A DNA stretch of 64,000 bases from Oscheius sp. JU75. Its lineage: Eukaryota > Nematoda > Chromadorea > Rhabditida > Rhabditidae. The notes beneath the pieces are model-generated. The model was not told the DNA's origin, made no database searches, and saw nothing but the letters and a program-made list of their open reading frames with translations. The position numbers were made by a program, and so were the translations under genes. Numbering within the stretch: the first letter of the stretch is position 1; every line of letters begins with the position of its first letter. Location of the stretch: positions 8,908,501 through 8,972,500 of the forward strand of contig JASJZC010000006.1 of the NCBI GenBank assembly GCA_037178855.1, given 5' to 3'. Positions 11,872 through 24,241 of the stretch are shown here, piece by piece.

Positions 11872-12847
11872 CTATCCCTTTCTGTCACAATCTGTCAATT
11901 CCTTGATAGATTTCCACATTAACTCGATTTTCGTCGAGCCATCCTTAGGCACAAGGAGAGCATTTCCAGACTGATCAGTGTAATTTGCATAGTCGATCGA
12001 GTTCAGAATATGAAATCCATGTTTGTCGAGGAGTTTCTGATTGGCTTTGGACGATGCCTCGACAACAATTCCCTCGATTCCACCCGCTGTCAACAGCTGG
12101 CGATTCATGCTCAACTTGAGCAGTCTTGCCGCTATTCCTCTTCTTCGATGAGCAATTGCAACCGAGCTCATCTCTCTAAAACATTATTACCAAGCAAGGA
12201 GGTTCGCGTCACTTTCACATAGGCCTTCTCATATTTCGAACAAATTTCACCGATAGGACAACATTGAACCAACCAAGCAAACTGCCAGTGAGTCAGGTAG
12301 TCAGTCGGTAAGAAAGCCAGACAAGATACAGATACCCAACGAATAAAAGTCTAAACTTTCTGTGGATCTATCTGTCTGCTTATGGAACCATGGACAACTC
12401 TGCTTAGGATTCAGTAGTCTGAGAAAAGAGTAGGGTACAGGCAGGCAACGCAAACCTGGGCGAAATGTTCACGTCGGCCAGGCCAGTTCATAATTTGAGC
12501 TTCTATCGCATTTTCCTTGCGGGAGCCGGCGGGTCTCGCCACGAACTAGCCTGCCCTGGTTTATGATGCCTGCAGGTTGACAAGGTATGATTAAGAATTG
12601 AACGGATAACTGAAGGACAAGGTGACATGTAGAGAATTAAATAGCAGATACAGAACAAGTTGCTCCCGAGGAAGTACAGCGACTATTTGACGGTGGTAGC
12701 AGTTAGCTTGAGTGAAAAATCAGACCCTTGAATGTCTTGAATTTTTCCTACATTTAGACTGACTATCAGTCCTTGAATCATGATTACGTCATCGCTTAAC
12801 TACCTGACCAGAGTCAGAGAGACTGTGAGATAGAGAGACAGAGAGAC

Positions 12848-12907
<60 letters not shown>

Positions 12908-13412
12908 GGAAACAGTCCACTTACTGATGAAGAGCCAAGTTCACACTGTTATCCACTAATTTCCAAAATGACCCGTGAATGTCGTTGACTACAGCATCTA
13001 AAGGGCAATTCAGACAGGGCAAATTATCTCTTTACCATGAGCAGCAGCTACAAGATCATTCCGAGTAGTAGTCGAGTAATAATCTTCCTCTTCACCTCGT
13101 TTCCACGGAGAATTTAGAATTACCCCAGCCAGCTCTCCTGTCTCTGAAAAGATGGTTCTGGACAGGCAGACCTCTAGTATACCTGACTGCCTGGCCACAA
13201 AACTGAATGGGGACACGAGACATCGAGCCACAATCTCTTTCATGGGTGGTAAGAAATCAATGTCTCGAATGTTAGCTGCCTAAAAATGAAAAACTGGGAA
13301 TTAGATTTTAACTTACAGCATTGAGAGTCTCATCGACGAGATAGTAGGTCAGAAGCAGGTCCTCAATCTCCTCAGTGTCTGACGTAGTGGCTGTGGAGAA
13401 AACGTAGGTCAT
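11872..13412 (-). CDS. GNAT-family N-acetyltransferase
   Basis: The product starts MTYVFSTATTSDTEEIEDLL, a typical GNAT first strand and helix. The core reads SSVAIAHRRRGIAARLLKLS, which carries the acetyl-CoA pyrophosphate loop (R/Q-x-x-G-x-G/A, here RRRGIA). This is followed by VEASSKANQKLLDKHGF and a C-terminal strand set ending DCDRKG-stop. Exons: 13317-13412, 13036-13279, about 12930-12996, about 12208-12280 and 11872-12175. The family acetylates amines or peptides with acetyl-CoA; the arrangement resembles arylalkylamine-type GNATs expanded in nematodes, but the substrate is unknown. The last intron (32 nt) keeps frame only with a GC donor. A (GA)n tract sits in the 12281-12929 intron region. 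Confidence 0.75.
12849..12906 (+). repeat. (GA)n microsatellite
   Basis: An almost pure GA dinucleotide run of about 58 bp, flanked by GAGACA/GATAGAGA words, lies inside an intron of the acetyltransferase gene. Confidence 0.95.
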
Positions 13413-15569
13413 GGTCGAGAAATCAAAGAGACGAAAAGTGATAAGAATAACTGGTGACGGGAACTGATATCGTTGAAAGAGCGAGAGGGTAGTCCTAGAG
13501 AGACAGTCTCTGTCTCTTTGGCCATTTTCTCAATGGTAATACGTATCAGAGTGTTAATGGAGCTTTTTCTCAGAAAGAGAGAAACACACACAGAGAGAGA
13601 GAGAGAGAGAGATATAGATAGACAGAGAGACCAAGAGACAGCGACAGTGACAGTGTTAGAGAGACTTTGAGTCCAAACCTACACTCATACAGACACCGTT
13701 TCGCTTTAGTAAGGAAGAGATTGCTGCAGTTTTTTTTCTTTTACAATGTTTCAAAGTTTTGTAGTAACGAACTCTAATTAGAGAGTACAAATAGAAGCTG
13801 GGACACATCTTGGGGGAGCTACAGTTCCGACACATCTTCCTTAGAAGTCTACTACAGTAAGTCTTGGCGGTAAGGCACTGTCACTGCTGCTGCCATTGAC
13901 ACTGTCACTATTTTCCAAACAAGAAATGTCGCTGATCATCGATATTGTCCTCGTAAACTCCCTGTTTTTCTCTTGGTCTTTCATATCAAAAGACCTCTGT
14001 TTTTTCAATTCTCTCTAAATTAGGTCTATTCATCCAATCCGTATTAAAGCACCTGTCTGCCTTTTTCAAAAGCAGGGAGCTTGTGTAGCCTGTCCCAGAG
14101 TGACCCCTCATTCTTTGTATCACTTATTCCCATCTGTCCCAGAATTAGGTCCATTTTCCCGAATAAATTTTGCGCGGATAGTCAACAGACACGCCATCAT
14201 CCGCTGATAATGAATGTGGCTCTCGTCCTGTCTCTCATGAATCATCCCTCCCTAACTTCCTCGCTTGACATCCCACACACGAACTAAACTCGACGGGACT
14301 CGAGCAGTGTCTAATTGGGTCCTACTATGTTTTTGCTTCTGCCCCCGACGACGTATCACCAATTAATTAATCCATCATAGAGCTCCATAGGCTCTCATCA
14401 TATTGAGCCTTTCCAGGAACTTTTCGACCCCAATTTGGGGAGTCTTTTGGCATAGCTGTGTTTTTGATCCGGTCTGGTACCTGCCCGGTTTTTCGTCTGC
14501 TTGTTCAGTTGACTCAGAGATAGAGACATAGAGGGACAAAGAGACAGAGAGGCAGAAAGACAGAGTCGGAGAGACTGGCAATGAGAGACAGAGACAGAAA
14601 AAGAAAGACATTAGGCTCCTTGTCCCGACCGAAAACAATCTATGAATTCCCTATAGATAACAGATAATATGTTGTTAATTATTTGTGCAAGTTTTTAAAA
14701 ACATGTTCTATACAGCTGAATTTTCAGCAGAAGACAATTCAAAACAGTTCCCACATGAACCCCTTCAATATCCAGTTCGGAGCAAACCTTTTTTTGGGCA
14801 CCCTATTTTGCCCCACGGACCTCGTTTTGTTTTCTGAAACACGATATGATGTTCAGCCCCTTTAAAAAGTAAGAGGTCACTACAATCTTGATGAATTCTA
14901 GAAATCCAATTAGAAGGGGGTGGACAGCTGCATTTCCCCCCCCCCCCAAAGATCAGAATTGCTCAAAAGTTGCTCAATGACTGTTCAGAGAGTCAATTTT
15001 GCATGTTACTCTCTCACTCCAATGTTTTGATTACTATACCTCTGGTTGATGAATACGAGCTTAATTATTCTTCGTTCGCCCTAGATAGTCAGCATCTTGA
15101 CGCTCTGCCTATATAGGGAATGGTTCCCTGTTTCCCAATGAGAGAGGCGGAGGCCTACGTCTTCGCCCTCGCACAGCTCCTCCTCCCGCCGTTCCCTACC
15201 GACTCTCGCATTTCATTCACGGTCGTCTTTCATCTCAAGCTCCCCTGTCTGTTGCAGTTCAGAGATCATGGACTGATCAAACTCTTGCTGTTATTCAGTT
15301 CTGTGAGAACAAACATACCGTAATCAATGATCCATAGCTGGAAACCAACTCACTGTCTCTCTATCTCTGTATCTCTATTTGTCCCTATGTACCTCTGTAT
15401 CTCTGTGTCACTCTGTCTCTACTATAGTCGATACGCAAGCAGTTGATGCGCAGCCGGGAATCCGACTTTTGCACTTCCCCTTTGTCCCAGACTCTCTTCT
15501 CAATTAGCCTCTTACCCTCTTCAGAATACCAATGCTATGTCTGTTCTTCTTTTGATCCATCCTCTTCAG
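13413..15569. other. Intergenic, low-complexity, no convincing gene
   Basis: Apart from purine tracts (13589-13640, 14515-14610) and pyrimidine tracts (15355-15425) no coding structure is seen. The longer open frames here are short and low in complexity, arising from repeated Arg/Glu or Leu/Ser codons. An 8-10 bp poly-C run is at 14937-14946. Confidence 0.5.
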
Positions 15570-16019
15570 ATGTTCTCTCGAATCGTGGTCCTCACCCTCC
15601 TGGTTGTCTGTCTCATCTGCTGCGTCAGCTCTCATCCGGATCGCTCCATTCTTAAGGTTCGGATACCGTAACCCTGTTCCTTTCGTAGCAGGACCCAAAT
15701 CTAGACAGTCCTTTAACCAAAACTTCACTGTATATAACGTTTTGAAGGAAGTGAGTCCTGCCACGGTAATAAATAGGTTAGGCCATAAGTCAGGAAGTTT
15801 TTTTCTCGTAACTTCATTGAGGCGATAAATGAATTGCTGCGGAAACTGACACACAAATTAAGAGGTCTCATTTTTCAGATGAGGCTCTTGGCCGATAGGG
15901 AACGTCCAGCACTAAATGACATGTACAGGTTCTACTCTGAATACAACGTTTGTTCTTCCGTTAAATGGCAACAAATATCTGAGTTCAGGCACCGCAGAAA
16001 CGAAACAATGCTGAAGTAG
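15570..16019 (+). CDS. Possible small secreted peptide (75 aa)
   Basis: Two exons (15570-15656 and 15879-16019) join in phase 0. The ATG follows directly on a CTCTTCAG acceptor. The first exon encodes a clean signal-peptide-like sequence (MFSRIVVLTLLVVCLICCVS, cleavage likely after VSS). The second encodes a charged 46-residue segment with one Cys and basic pairs (RHRR). Length and layout fit a secreted peptide or neuropeptide-like precursor, but no family is recognised and no Gly-Lys-Arg amidation site is present. Support is the signal peptide, the splice sites and the acceptor-ATG context. Confidence 0.38.
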
Positions 16020-16561
16020 TGAATCATATCCTCAAGAATTTCGGGTAAGCGAATACCAGAGATTGATGGATTGTCCCTAATTTGGAGTTGGAGTGCGCAC
16101 CAACTCACACTTGAAGATGATATTTTTTGTCTTTTCGATGTTCTGCAAAGTTGCACAACTTTTAGAGTCTTATCCGTCAGAATAGTACAGCCTTTTGAGC
16201 GGAGTCTTGATCAGTTCCTACAAAATATTTCGAACCGACCCTGTCCAATGTAGACAGCATGCACTTGACCTACCCGGTCCGTGTCGCACAGAAATTTGTA
16301 GTTATGACTGCAGGTGGCTGGGACCGTTCCATGGTGATTCTCGCCCAGGTTTCAAATAAAGATCGCCTCGATTTAAAACCTCTAGGCCCTCAATCCTACT
16401 TCAGTAAGCACTGCTTCTTTTGGCTGACCGTTCCGACAGAGTACGTGGCTCACGCAGGCAATTCTCCTGAGTCTCAAACTCTACAATTCTATTCTTTTAA
16501 AGAAGAGCCGTGTCCGTCTTCGTGTCGCCTCGCTCCCTGGGGGTGCTGTCCCGATATAACT

Positions 16562-16622
16562 TACGTTAGTGGTTAGAGCGCTGGGCTATGTATCGGAACA
16601 ACCCGGGTTCCACCTCTCCGAT
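16562..16622 (+). repeat. tRNA-derived SINE-like element
   Basis: TTAGTGGTTAGAGCGCTGGG followed by a GGGTTCCACCTC B-box variant; intergenic. Confidence 0.5.
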
Positions 16623-16849
16623 GTTTTTTGGATTTCAGAACGGGTCGCGAAGCCGTCGTAGACGGCTATCTATACGGAAACGGAGAAATTACTCAATCCG
16701 GGCCAGTCCTACGCCCGACTTGTATGCTATGAAAAAGCTCATTGCCTGAGGGTGGCTTGAATCAACTGTGCAATTGCTCGAAGCGTAGCCAGCCTTTAAA
16801 CGTGTCGATGCGCACTCCAGAAAAAAGCGGCTAATCCTGGTCTTCTCCG

Positions 16850-16929
16850 CTGCGCACCAACCCACCTAATACACAGGCTGCGTATCGCTAAGCTACCGTA
16901 GTCATTTTGCTATGAGAGTTGATGCGCAT
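16850..16929. repeat. GCGCACCAACTC palindromic element
   Basis: TGCGCACCAACCC to GAGTTGATGCGCA with inner GGCTGCGTATCGCTAAGC; intergenic. Confidence 0.75.
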
Positions 16930-17488
16930 TTCAATAGTATTCAGATTTTGTGCTGCGAAGCAAACGGCCATTGACAACGATACGTAGCGTGCTTTGAAAT
17001 ACAGATGCGTACCGGCGCATGATGAAGAGTTGGTGCGCAGCCCCAGGCCAAAATACCACCTTCTCTCCAATTCAAACCTCTTCAGAACACTGGATCGCCT
17101 CGGTGACGTCGGAAAGTAGACCATTTCGACCAGAGAGACACTCATCCAGACTTCTATATCTACTACGGATCTCCCAGACAACCCGCCGATAAAAGTGTTG
17201 ATATTTCTAGTCAAGATTCATAACATGTGTCTAGTCTCCTGGTGATTAGCATCTTCAACATCAAGAGTGGCTTCGTGTGCTAAATCGAGTCAATTTGTCG
17301 GACACCTACGTATGATTTGACGAGGCTCATTTATTTAACCCAGAGAGTGATATTTACAGCCGATTTTGTGAGAGACGGGGGTTAGACAGGGAAGTAGACA
17401 TGGGGAGGGATAGAAGGCTAGAGACAGGGTGAGACAGAGAAGGAGAGAGACAGAGCGATAGGGAAACAGGGTGAGAGAGAGAGAGAGA

Positions 17489-19952
17489 TCACATAGACTG
17501 AAGCTGCTTCCTGAGTTCGAGAATTTTCTCGCGGTCCTGGGGCGGCAGCATGTCAATTTCCTCTGCCGTCAGCTTCATAACCTCGACTAGGAGACGCGCA
17601 TTGTGCTCCTCCTCGGCCGACATCGGCTGTTGTTGCGGCTGAAAATGACGGGAGTTCGGACTGGATTGATAGAAATAAGGGAAAAGCGCGCGAACTCACA
17701 GATTCTGGATTAGCCATGGTTAGCGGGGTCTTGGAACTGTTACTGCGCCTAGGTGTGACGGGAAGACAGCGCGTATGAGAGACATAGCTAGGGACTCGGG
17801 ACCGTAACTGTAGCTCCACATAGGCGCGCACCCAACTTCTAATTGCTATCCCAAACATTAGTTTGTTACTACAAAACTTTTGAAACAACTTCGATGTTTG
17901 AAAACTTTCTAAAACAAACTGCATCCATTAACTGTATATCTCGACTTGCTAAAAAGATCTTTCAAATTGATTTAAGCTGTGCACCAAATTTTCTATCTTT
18001 ACTAAAGCGTCCCATATAAACTTTCAATACGCAGCCAAGCAAAGGAGTGCCGCGCAGCTCAAGTAAACAAATAGCTCTTTTCTCGATCCGCCTATCTCTA
18101 CCGTCTAAAAGTGCGATGGCTTCTATGGCGAACTCTGTCTATCTGTTTGTTTGTTCGAGGCCACGGAAAAGAAGCGAGCCAATTATATTGTCCAGAAGTT
18201 TTGGGAGTCTTTTGTTACAACAAAGCGGCGCAGCCGCCAATGTAAACTGAAGGCAAAATGACGACGAAGCCGTCGCAGACTTTTTCCACTACTGCTGTCG
18301 GTGTATTCTTTTGTTGTACTACTGTAGCGGCCATTTAACTGCTACTTTGGTGCAAGAGGCTGAGACCAGCTTCACCTTCTTGGCTGGAATTGCCCAGGAG
18401 CCTACCCAAAGGAATTGGATAGCCGCGGATTTTGACTTGTCTGTTTTGTGCGGTTTCTGGCATTAACTCCGGGGCCGTCAACTGCGCGCAAAATCTTGAC
18501 AAGGTTTCTTACCGGAATCTGTTTATTTGGTTGGTACCCTCCTACCGGTGGCCCCATGCCCATCAGCGGCGGTCCTCCCATCTTGTTCGGCATGCCGACC
18601 ATCGGAGGCGGCATTCCGAACTGCTGCTGCTGCGAGGGTCCAGCTTGTGTCGGGTATTGCGGTGGAGCTGCATGATGGAAGGGAGTAGCCTGGGTGGGTG
18701 TCTCGCGATGGAGCATCGCGATCGCGACCTGCGGATCCACGATTCGCATGACAACTTGTGCCTGAAAGATTGAAATGATGAAAATTTGAGAAAGTCACCT
18801 GCAGGAGGGCATACGCCAACTGCGGATTCTGATAGAGCATCTGTTTTGCCTCATTAGGATTTGTTCGGAGCACATCCTTCATCTGCTTCATCAGTTCGAA
18901 CATCTTCTCTGGGGGCAGGGCAGCGACTGAGCGAGAAATAGCCTGAAACCAAGAATTTTGCATATAAACTACGGTGTTAGTTTCGTAGGTAACTACACAT
19001 TAACATTGGCATGTCATGTCACAATATAAGAGAACACGTCGGCTCATACAAGGAAACCACAAGAGAGGGGAACTTTTTGACAGAACGCATGATAGTAACA
19101 GACTGTTGCCTGTGAGAACATGGAAAGGTCGGAAAGGCTAGCAGGAGCAAAATAGCGTTAGCATACCCTATATACACCGTAAGTAAGTGAGCATTTTCAA
19201 TTGAATCTCAACAAGAAAAGCTGAAAAAGACAGACCGAAAAACAAATGCCGGCCCCGAGAGACAGCTTGGAAGAGGACAGGGAACGAAAATGACATGTTT
19301 CCGGACACCATCTGACAAAAGACAAGCGGACAGAGACAGAATGACTTCAAGGCAGGAGAGAGCAAGAGGGTATTGACTGACACAGTATCGATGACAGGTT
19401 ATTTGAACAGGTTGACAGACACAAGTTGGGAGCTTTTGCCTGCTTGAAGAGAATACGAGCAACAAACCTCGGGAGCTTTTCCGTCCTCTGGCTCCGGTCC
19501 ATAGGGACTCTCCTCCACGTGTCGCTGTGCTCCCATTTCGGCCTGAAAACAATATTTTCCAAGATGAAACACACAACAACCTGTAGCAAAGCAATTTCGT
19601 CAGCACTACGCTCCCCGCCGGCGGCACTGTCCACGCGAAGAGCGCGTCCATTCAGGTCGTATCCATTGAGATTTCGGATGGCCAGCTCGGCTGTCGCCAC
19701 ATCCGGGAATTCGATAAAGCCATAACCCTTGGGCTTGCCGGTCTCTCGGTCAAAGACCATCTTGATTGACATTACCGGACCAACCTGAAGGTGGGAAATT
19801 ATATAAATTGGAAGAAAAAAAATGCCAACTTTCGAGAAAATCTGACGAATGGCCTCCTCCGGCACCTCGTAGGAAATGTTGCCGACAAAGACAGACCGCT
19901 GCGAGCGGTCAGCAACATTCATCGGGAACTGCTGCTTCTGGTAGTTCATCAT
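17489..19952 (-). CDS. CSTF2: Cleavage stimulation factor 64 kDa subunit (CstF-64)
   Basis: CstF-64 binds the GU-rich downstream element during mRNA 3'-end cleavage and polyadenylation in the nucleus. The N-terminus has an RRM with RNP2 SVFVGNISYE and RNP1 KGYGFIEF. The hinge follows: SVAALPPEKMFELMKQMKDV, then NPQLAYALLQAQVVMRIVDP, which binds CstF-77/symplekin. Next come a Pro/Gly/Met/Gln-rich segment (MPPPMVGMPNKMGGPPLMGM) and the C-terminal domain LTAEEIDMLPPQDREKILEL, ending QSM-stop. Introns include the 18.95-19.48 kb one. MMNYQ at 19952 sits one base after a TTCTAG acceptor, so the start may be trans-spliced or there may be an upstream exon. The C. elegans counterpart is cpf-2. Confidence 0.93.
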
Positions 19953-20547
19953 CCTAGAAATTAGGTAAATTGTGATGGGATTTGTAGAGAGAGGAAGAAA
20001 AGATAAAATCGATAATGGTCGAAGCTGGAAGCATGTCTAAAGGACTATAAGACATAATACTTTTCCTGACAAGAATGAGAATAAATGATTTAAAGGGATG
20101 ATTTGCAAAGGAGAGCGCCTGAACAACATGCCCACAAAGAAGTCAACCAAAATGAGAATCTATCTTCAACAATTTTAACCGTAATCCAATACGTGGAAAA
20201 AAGAGAAGCAAGGGGATACGAAAGGAGCGAGAAAAGGAAGGCGGCCAACATAAATTTATCTATTCGAAAACTGGCTGCGGACGTACGCAATTTCGCGTAA
20301 CATGTGGAAACACAATGAACAAACACCCGCTTAACGATTTGGGGTTCAGGCAAGGAAGGTTGCGGAATGAAACAAATCACTCTAGAGCAAGAGGCAGATG
20401 GAAGCCGATTGCAACAAGATGGCCTATGGAACGAATGTGTTAGACTAGAGCGGACGAAATATCAGCTTTTTGCGAAGACACGCAGGTTACACTAGGTTAA
20501 AAAAAACTTGTATTTAGACAACAAACAACATGTTTATTTTATAACAA
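19953..20547. other. Intergenic between RPL11 3' end and CSTF2 5' end
   Basis: This 595-base gap has no supported gene. It should hold the RPL11 3' UTR (left) and CSTF2 upstream sequence. The longest open frame (20090-20380, minus) has no recognisable motif. Confidence 0.5.
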
Positions 20548-21286
20548 TTAACGTCTGCGGTGAACGGAGCGCTTGACCTTGGGCTTGGGAGGGAGAATAA
20601 TTCCTGGAAGATGAGTATAAGTTGACTGGGTGGAAAAGCAAGCTTACCATCGTACTTCTGCTGGAACCACTTGACAGACTCGTCACGAACAACACGGTGG
20701 GATACTCCGACGCGTCCAGGAGTGCGTCTTCTCTTGGCAACACGTCCTCCGGCACGGGCCAGGACGACGTAGAAGTCCATTCCGTAGATTCCAATTGAGG
20801 GATCGTACTTGATTCCCAGGTCGATGTGCTCCTGCAAACGATACGTTTAGGTGACGTGATGTGATTGGAGAGCAATGGATGCAATGAAAATGAAGAGCCA
20901 AGCCTCACCTGGATTCCGAATCCGAAGTTGCCGGAGGCGGAAAAGTTCTCCTTGTACAACTCGTATTCCTTGACCTTCAGTCCCTTCTCGAGGATCTCTT
21001 CGGCTTTGGGTCCACGGACGGTGCAGTGCACAGCGATCTTCTCATTTCTGCGGATTCCGAAGGAGCGAACAGTGTACTTGGCTTTAGAGAAAACGGGGGT
21101 CTGTCCTGTGAGCTGTTCGAGCACCTAGAATACTTGCTATGAAACGCAACAAGGAGAACAATGTACCTTAGCAGCGCGGGTGAGACGATCTCCAGATTCT
21201 CCAACGCAGATATTGAGGCAGAGCTTTTGGATCTTGAGCTCTCTCATCACATTCTTGGCCTTCTTCTCCTTTACTTCGTCAGCCAT
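20548..21286 (-). CDS. rpl-11: 60S ribosomal protein L11
   Basis: The protein (191 aa from four exons: 21167-21286, 20909-21124, 20648-20831, 20548-20603) is a full-length uL5 protein of the large ribosomal subunit, which contacts 5S rRNA in the central protuberance. Conserved blocks include [60 protein letters not shown] and [20 protein letters not shown]. The C-terminal [16 protein letters not shown] and basic [10 protein letters not shown] end follow the nematode form. The start [17 protein letters not shown] lies 22 bases downstream of an acceptor (TTTGCAG), suggesting trans-splicing. All phases agree. Confidence 0.98.
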
Positions 21287-21520
21287 CTCGGCAAGTAATA
21301 CCCTGCAAAGACGAATATCAGAAGGGGAGCAAGAGAAAAAGAAGAAAACGAAGAGAAAGGCTGGAAGAATAGTAAACGGTTCGGTTTTTTCAACCTCAAA
21401 TCATGAGAATTATGAACGCAAGCATGGCGCGGCTGCATAGCGGCCTTACTTTCAGTCTCGGAGACGAAAAAAATAGGAAAAACGGACAAAAAGTTGCAGA
21501 AATGCAGCAAAAATGGAGGA

Positions 21521-21538
21521 GAAAATTTTAGGATTCGC
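21521..21538. promoter_or_regulatory. 18-mer shared with RPL5 upstream region
   Basis: GAAAATTTTAGGATTCGC occurs here, 235 bases upstream of the RPL11 start, and again at 25445-25462 upstream of RPL5. Both copies lie in divergent intergenic regions. Role unknown: candidate transcription-factor site or initiator for ribosomal protein genes, or a 5' UTR splice acceptor read on the plus strand. Confidence 0.5.
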
Positions 21539-21673
21539 GGAATGCGTCTCCGCTCAAAGGAAGGTGTACGACTGGGTGTACGGTAGTGCGATGGCGCGCG
21601 TTTGAATGCGGCAAAATTCGCTTTCCCTTTCTTTTCTCCATTTTCACTCATTTGGCTTGTATATTTCACTAAA

Positions 21674-24115
21674 ATGATTTCGCGGAATGCTCTTCAGCTA
21701 GGCAGGACCTCGTTCAGTACACAGGTAAGTCAGTTTATTATAAAAAAAACACGATTTGTAACAGGCCAGAGGCTTCAAAGTGGTAGAAGTCGGGGCAAGA
21801 GATGGTTTACAGAACGAAAAAGTGAGTTTAATGCATAGAAAGAGATTTACAGACATTTTCAGACCATTATATCTGTCGAGGACAAGGTCGATTTGATCAA
21901 TCGACTGAGCAAGAGCGGTCTCCGGGTAGGAAAACTTGCCAAATTGAGCACAGTGTATTTTTCAGATCGTAGAAGCTACCAGTTTCGTTTCCCCAAAATG
22001 GGTTCCTCAGATGGCCGACCACGACGAGGTTATAAAGCTGATTGATAAACGCCCGAATGTCTCCTACCCAGTTTTGGTGCCAAATTTGGCTGGACTTCAG
22101 AATGTGGTAGGTCCAGCCAAAAGCAGTAATTAATTTATTTTAGCTGAAAAATGGTCATGTCAAAGAGATCGCCGTATTTGGAGCTGCCTCCAACTCATTC
22201 TCGAGGTTTGGTTGATATGGCTGACCCAATTGATATGAGGATTTAGGAAAAATGTGAACGCCTCCATTGACGAGAGTCTGGCGAAGCTAAAGGAAGTTAC
22301 AAAGGAGGCTTTGAAGCATGATCTGGCTGTTAGGGGGTTAGTTCAATTAGAAATTGTTTTCAATTAGAGGCTGGGAACTGTACGTGATCTTTTTGTCAAA
22401 AGTCAAAAGTCTGAATCTTAGGTACCGGCTGGCAGCTAGCTTGACAAACATATAGCCAGAACATGTCCAACCAGACTAGAACTCCAACGTAGGAAGAAAC
22501 AACATTCAAGGCTATGAAATGTCAGGAACACAAAGTCACAGCCTGTCTTCGGATCATATATCTTCTTCCAGTTGGGGTAATTCAGGGATTGCAAAAAAAA
22601 TGTTCGCTACGGCCAGGTTTGGCCAAGCCAGGCTCGCTCGCAGAGGGTGCCCTTGCCAGCCAGGCCAGACTTGTAAACAGCGCGCGCCGATGGTCAGCAG
22701 CTTGGTTGGCCTGGCTGGCTAGGTTTGTGACCTCTGCATTAAGCATGTCACCAGGCCGAGCCGGAATTTCGGGTCTGGATCAGGCTCAAATTGTTTTTTT
22801 TTTCAACTTTTTCGACGTGGTACCGAAGCACATAAGTAGACTGACAAGACTTGTGAGCATCTAAAATTCTAAAATTGTCGTTTCGAGAAAACTTGTATTC
22901 GTCGCTTGTAAAAAAACTTGTAAATTTGGATTTGCACACGATTGAAAAATTCTTTTACTTCAATTTCAGTGCCAGGCCTGTATGCAGGCCGAAATAATGG
23001 GCCAGGCCCGTTCTGTTGCCATGCCTAGGGTACATTGATGCTCCAAAACGAGGGCACCAAACAGAGTAAAGCATAGTTCGGTGAAAGGTTACAGGCAGTG
23101 AGTTGAAACGAGCATGCAGCGTGAATCCCAGGGGCACTAGAAAGAGGTAGCAAGGGCAGTATCACCGACGCAGTCGAATAGATACCAAGACAAAGATTCT
23201 CCAGCCCAAGAGTCGGAATACAGGATTGAGAGATAGACAGAAGAACAAGAACAAAACTTTAGTTCGAACTCCCAAACTGTTCTTTCGTCATACAACTATG
23301 CTCGGTCGGATTCCCACAAGATTACGATCTACGGCAAACTGTGATTCCCAGTCAGAATTAAACAGACCATCTAATTGGCCTCGTATTTAACTAACAGATA
23401 TGGTTACGGTAATTGACAAAATGAAAGAAGTTTAAGCCTTTTGGAGGTCAAAGCACGATCGCGTGGAAGAAATAAGCTCGAATCTAAAAGAATGAATCAT
23501 CATTTCAGCTATGTCTCCTGCGTTATTGGCTGCCCCTACGAGGGAAAAATCAGCAGCAAGGAGGTTGCCCGAGTCACTGAGGCTCTTCTCGAGGCTGGAT
23601 GCTACGAAGGTATGCATAAAAATATAAAAACCTTTATCTTCTAGTCTCCCTCGGCGACACCATTGGTGTCGGCTCTGCTGGTTCAGTTTCGTCTATGCTC
23701 GACGCCGTTCTGAGCGTAGCTCCTCCTAACCAGCTTGCTGTACATTTTCACGATACTTATGGTCAGGCTCTGACCAATGTTTTGGTCGCTATCGAGGTAT
23801 TCCCAAAGATTCGACTCAAAACAGCATTTCTAAGAAAGGAATCCGTGTTGCTGACTCCTCAATAGCTGGACTAGGAGGCTGCCCCTATGCCAAAGGTGCT
23901 ACGGGAAATGTGGCTACGGAAGACCTGGTCTACATGCTGCACGATATGGGCTTCCAAACAGTATGAAACTTTAAAAAAAAAACGCTGTAAAATGGTTTCA
24001 GGGTATCAATCTGGACAACCTGGTAGACATTTCGGACTGGATTTGTACAAAGATGGACAGGAAGAATAACTCGCGGGTATCGAATGCTATCCTCTCGAAG
24101 AGGAAGAGCAAGTAG
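21674..24115 (+). CDS. HMGCL: Hydroxymethylglutaryl-CoA lyase, mitochondrial
   Basis: This TIM-barrel enzyme splits HMG-CoA into acetyl-CoA and acetoacetate, the last step of ketogenesis and leucine breakdown. The first exon (21674-21724) encodes a mitochondrial presequence, [17 protein letters not shown]. Next come [14 protein letters not shown] with the catalytic Arg-Asp pair, [29 protein letters not shown], the metal ligands HFHDTYGQ and the family signature [18 protein letters not shown] with the catalytic Cys. It ends SKRKSK-stop, not the CKL peroxisomal signal of vertebrates. About eleven exons; most introns are short, but one (22338-23507, 1.17 kb) contains GC-rich GGCCAGG words without a gene. 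The gene is divergent from RPL11 (387 bases apart) and convergent with RPL5 (126 bases). Confidence 0.96.
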
Positions 24116-24241
24116 ATAGAGATGTAGATAAAGTTTTAAAGCTGTCATCCCTTTCAAAAGTGAACACCGTTTTACGACACCCGGGATTCTTTATGGATTA
24201 ACAAAGTGTCAATCATAACAAACAATTTATTTATCAACAAT

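Larger units (their letters stand above)
16020..17488. other. Intergenic, repeats, possible unassigned exons
   Basis: Contains half copies of the two palindromic repeat families (16090-16170, 17020-17042), one full GCGCACCAAC element (16850-16929) and a tRNA-like SINE at 16562-16622. A short acceptor- and donor-flanked segment at 16290-16346 (MTAGGWDRSMVILAQ) could be an exon of an unrecognised gene. The 3' UTR of CSTF2 with GAGAGACAG words occupies the right end. Confidence 0.4.

Noticed and set aside
22514-22864. Open frame in the long HMG-CoA lyase intron
   Set aside because: GC-rich GGCCAGG-like repeats with no domain; the intron is cleanly bounded by HMGCL exons.
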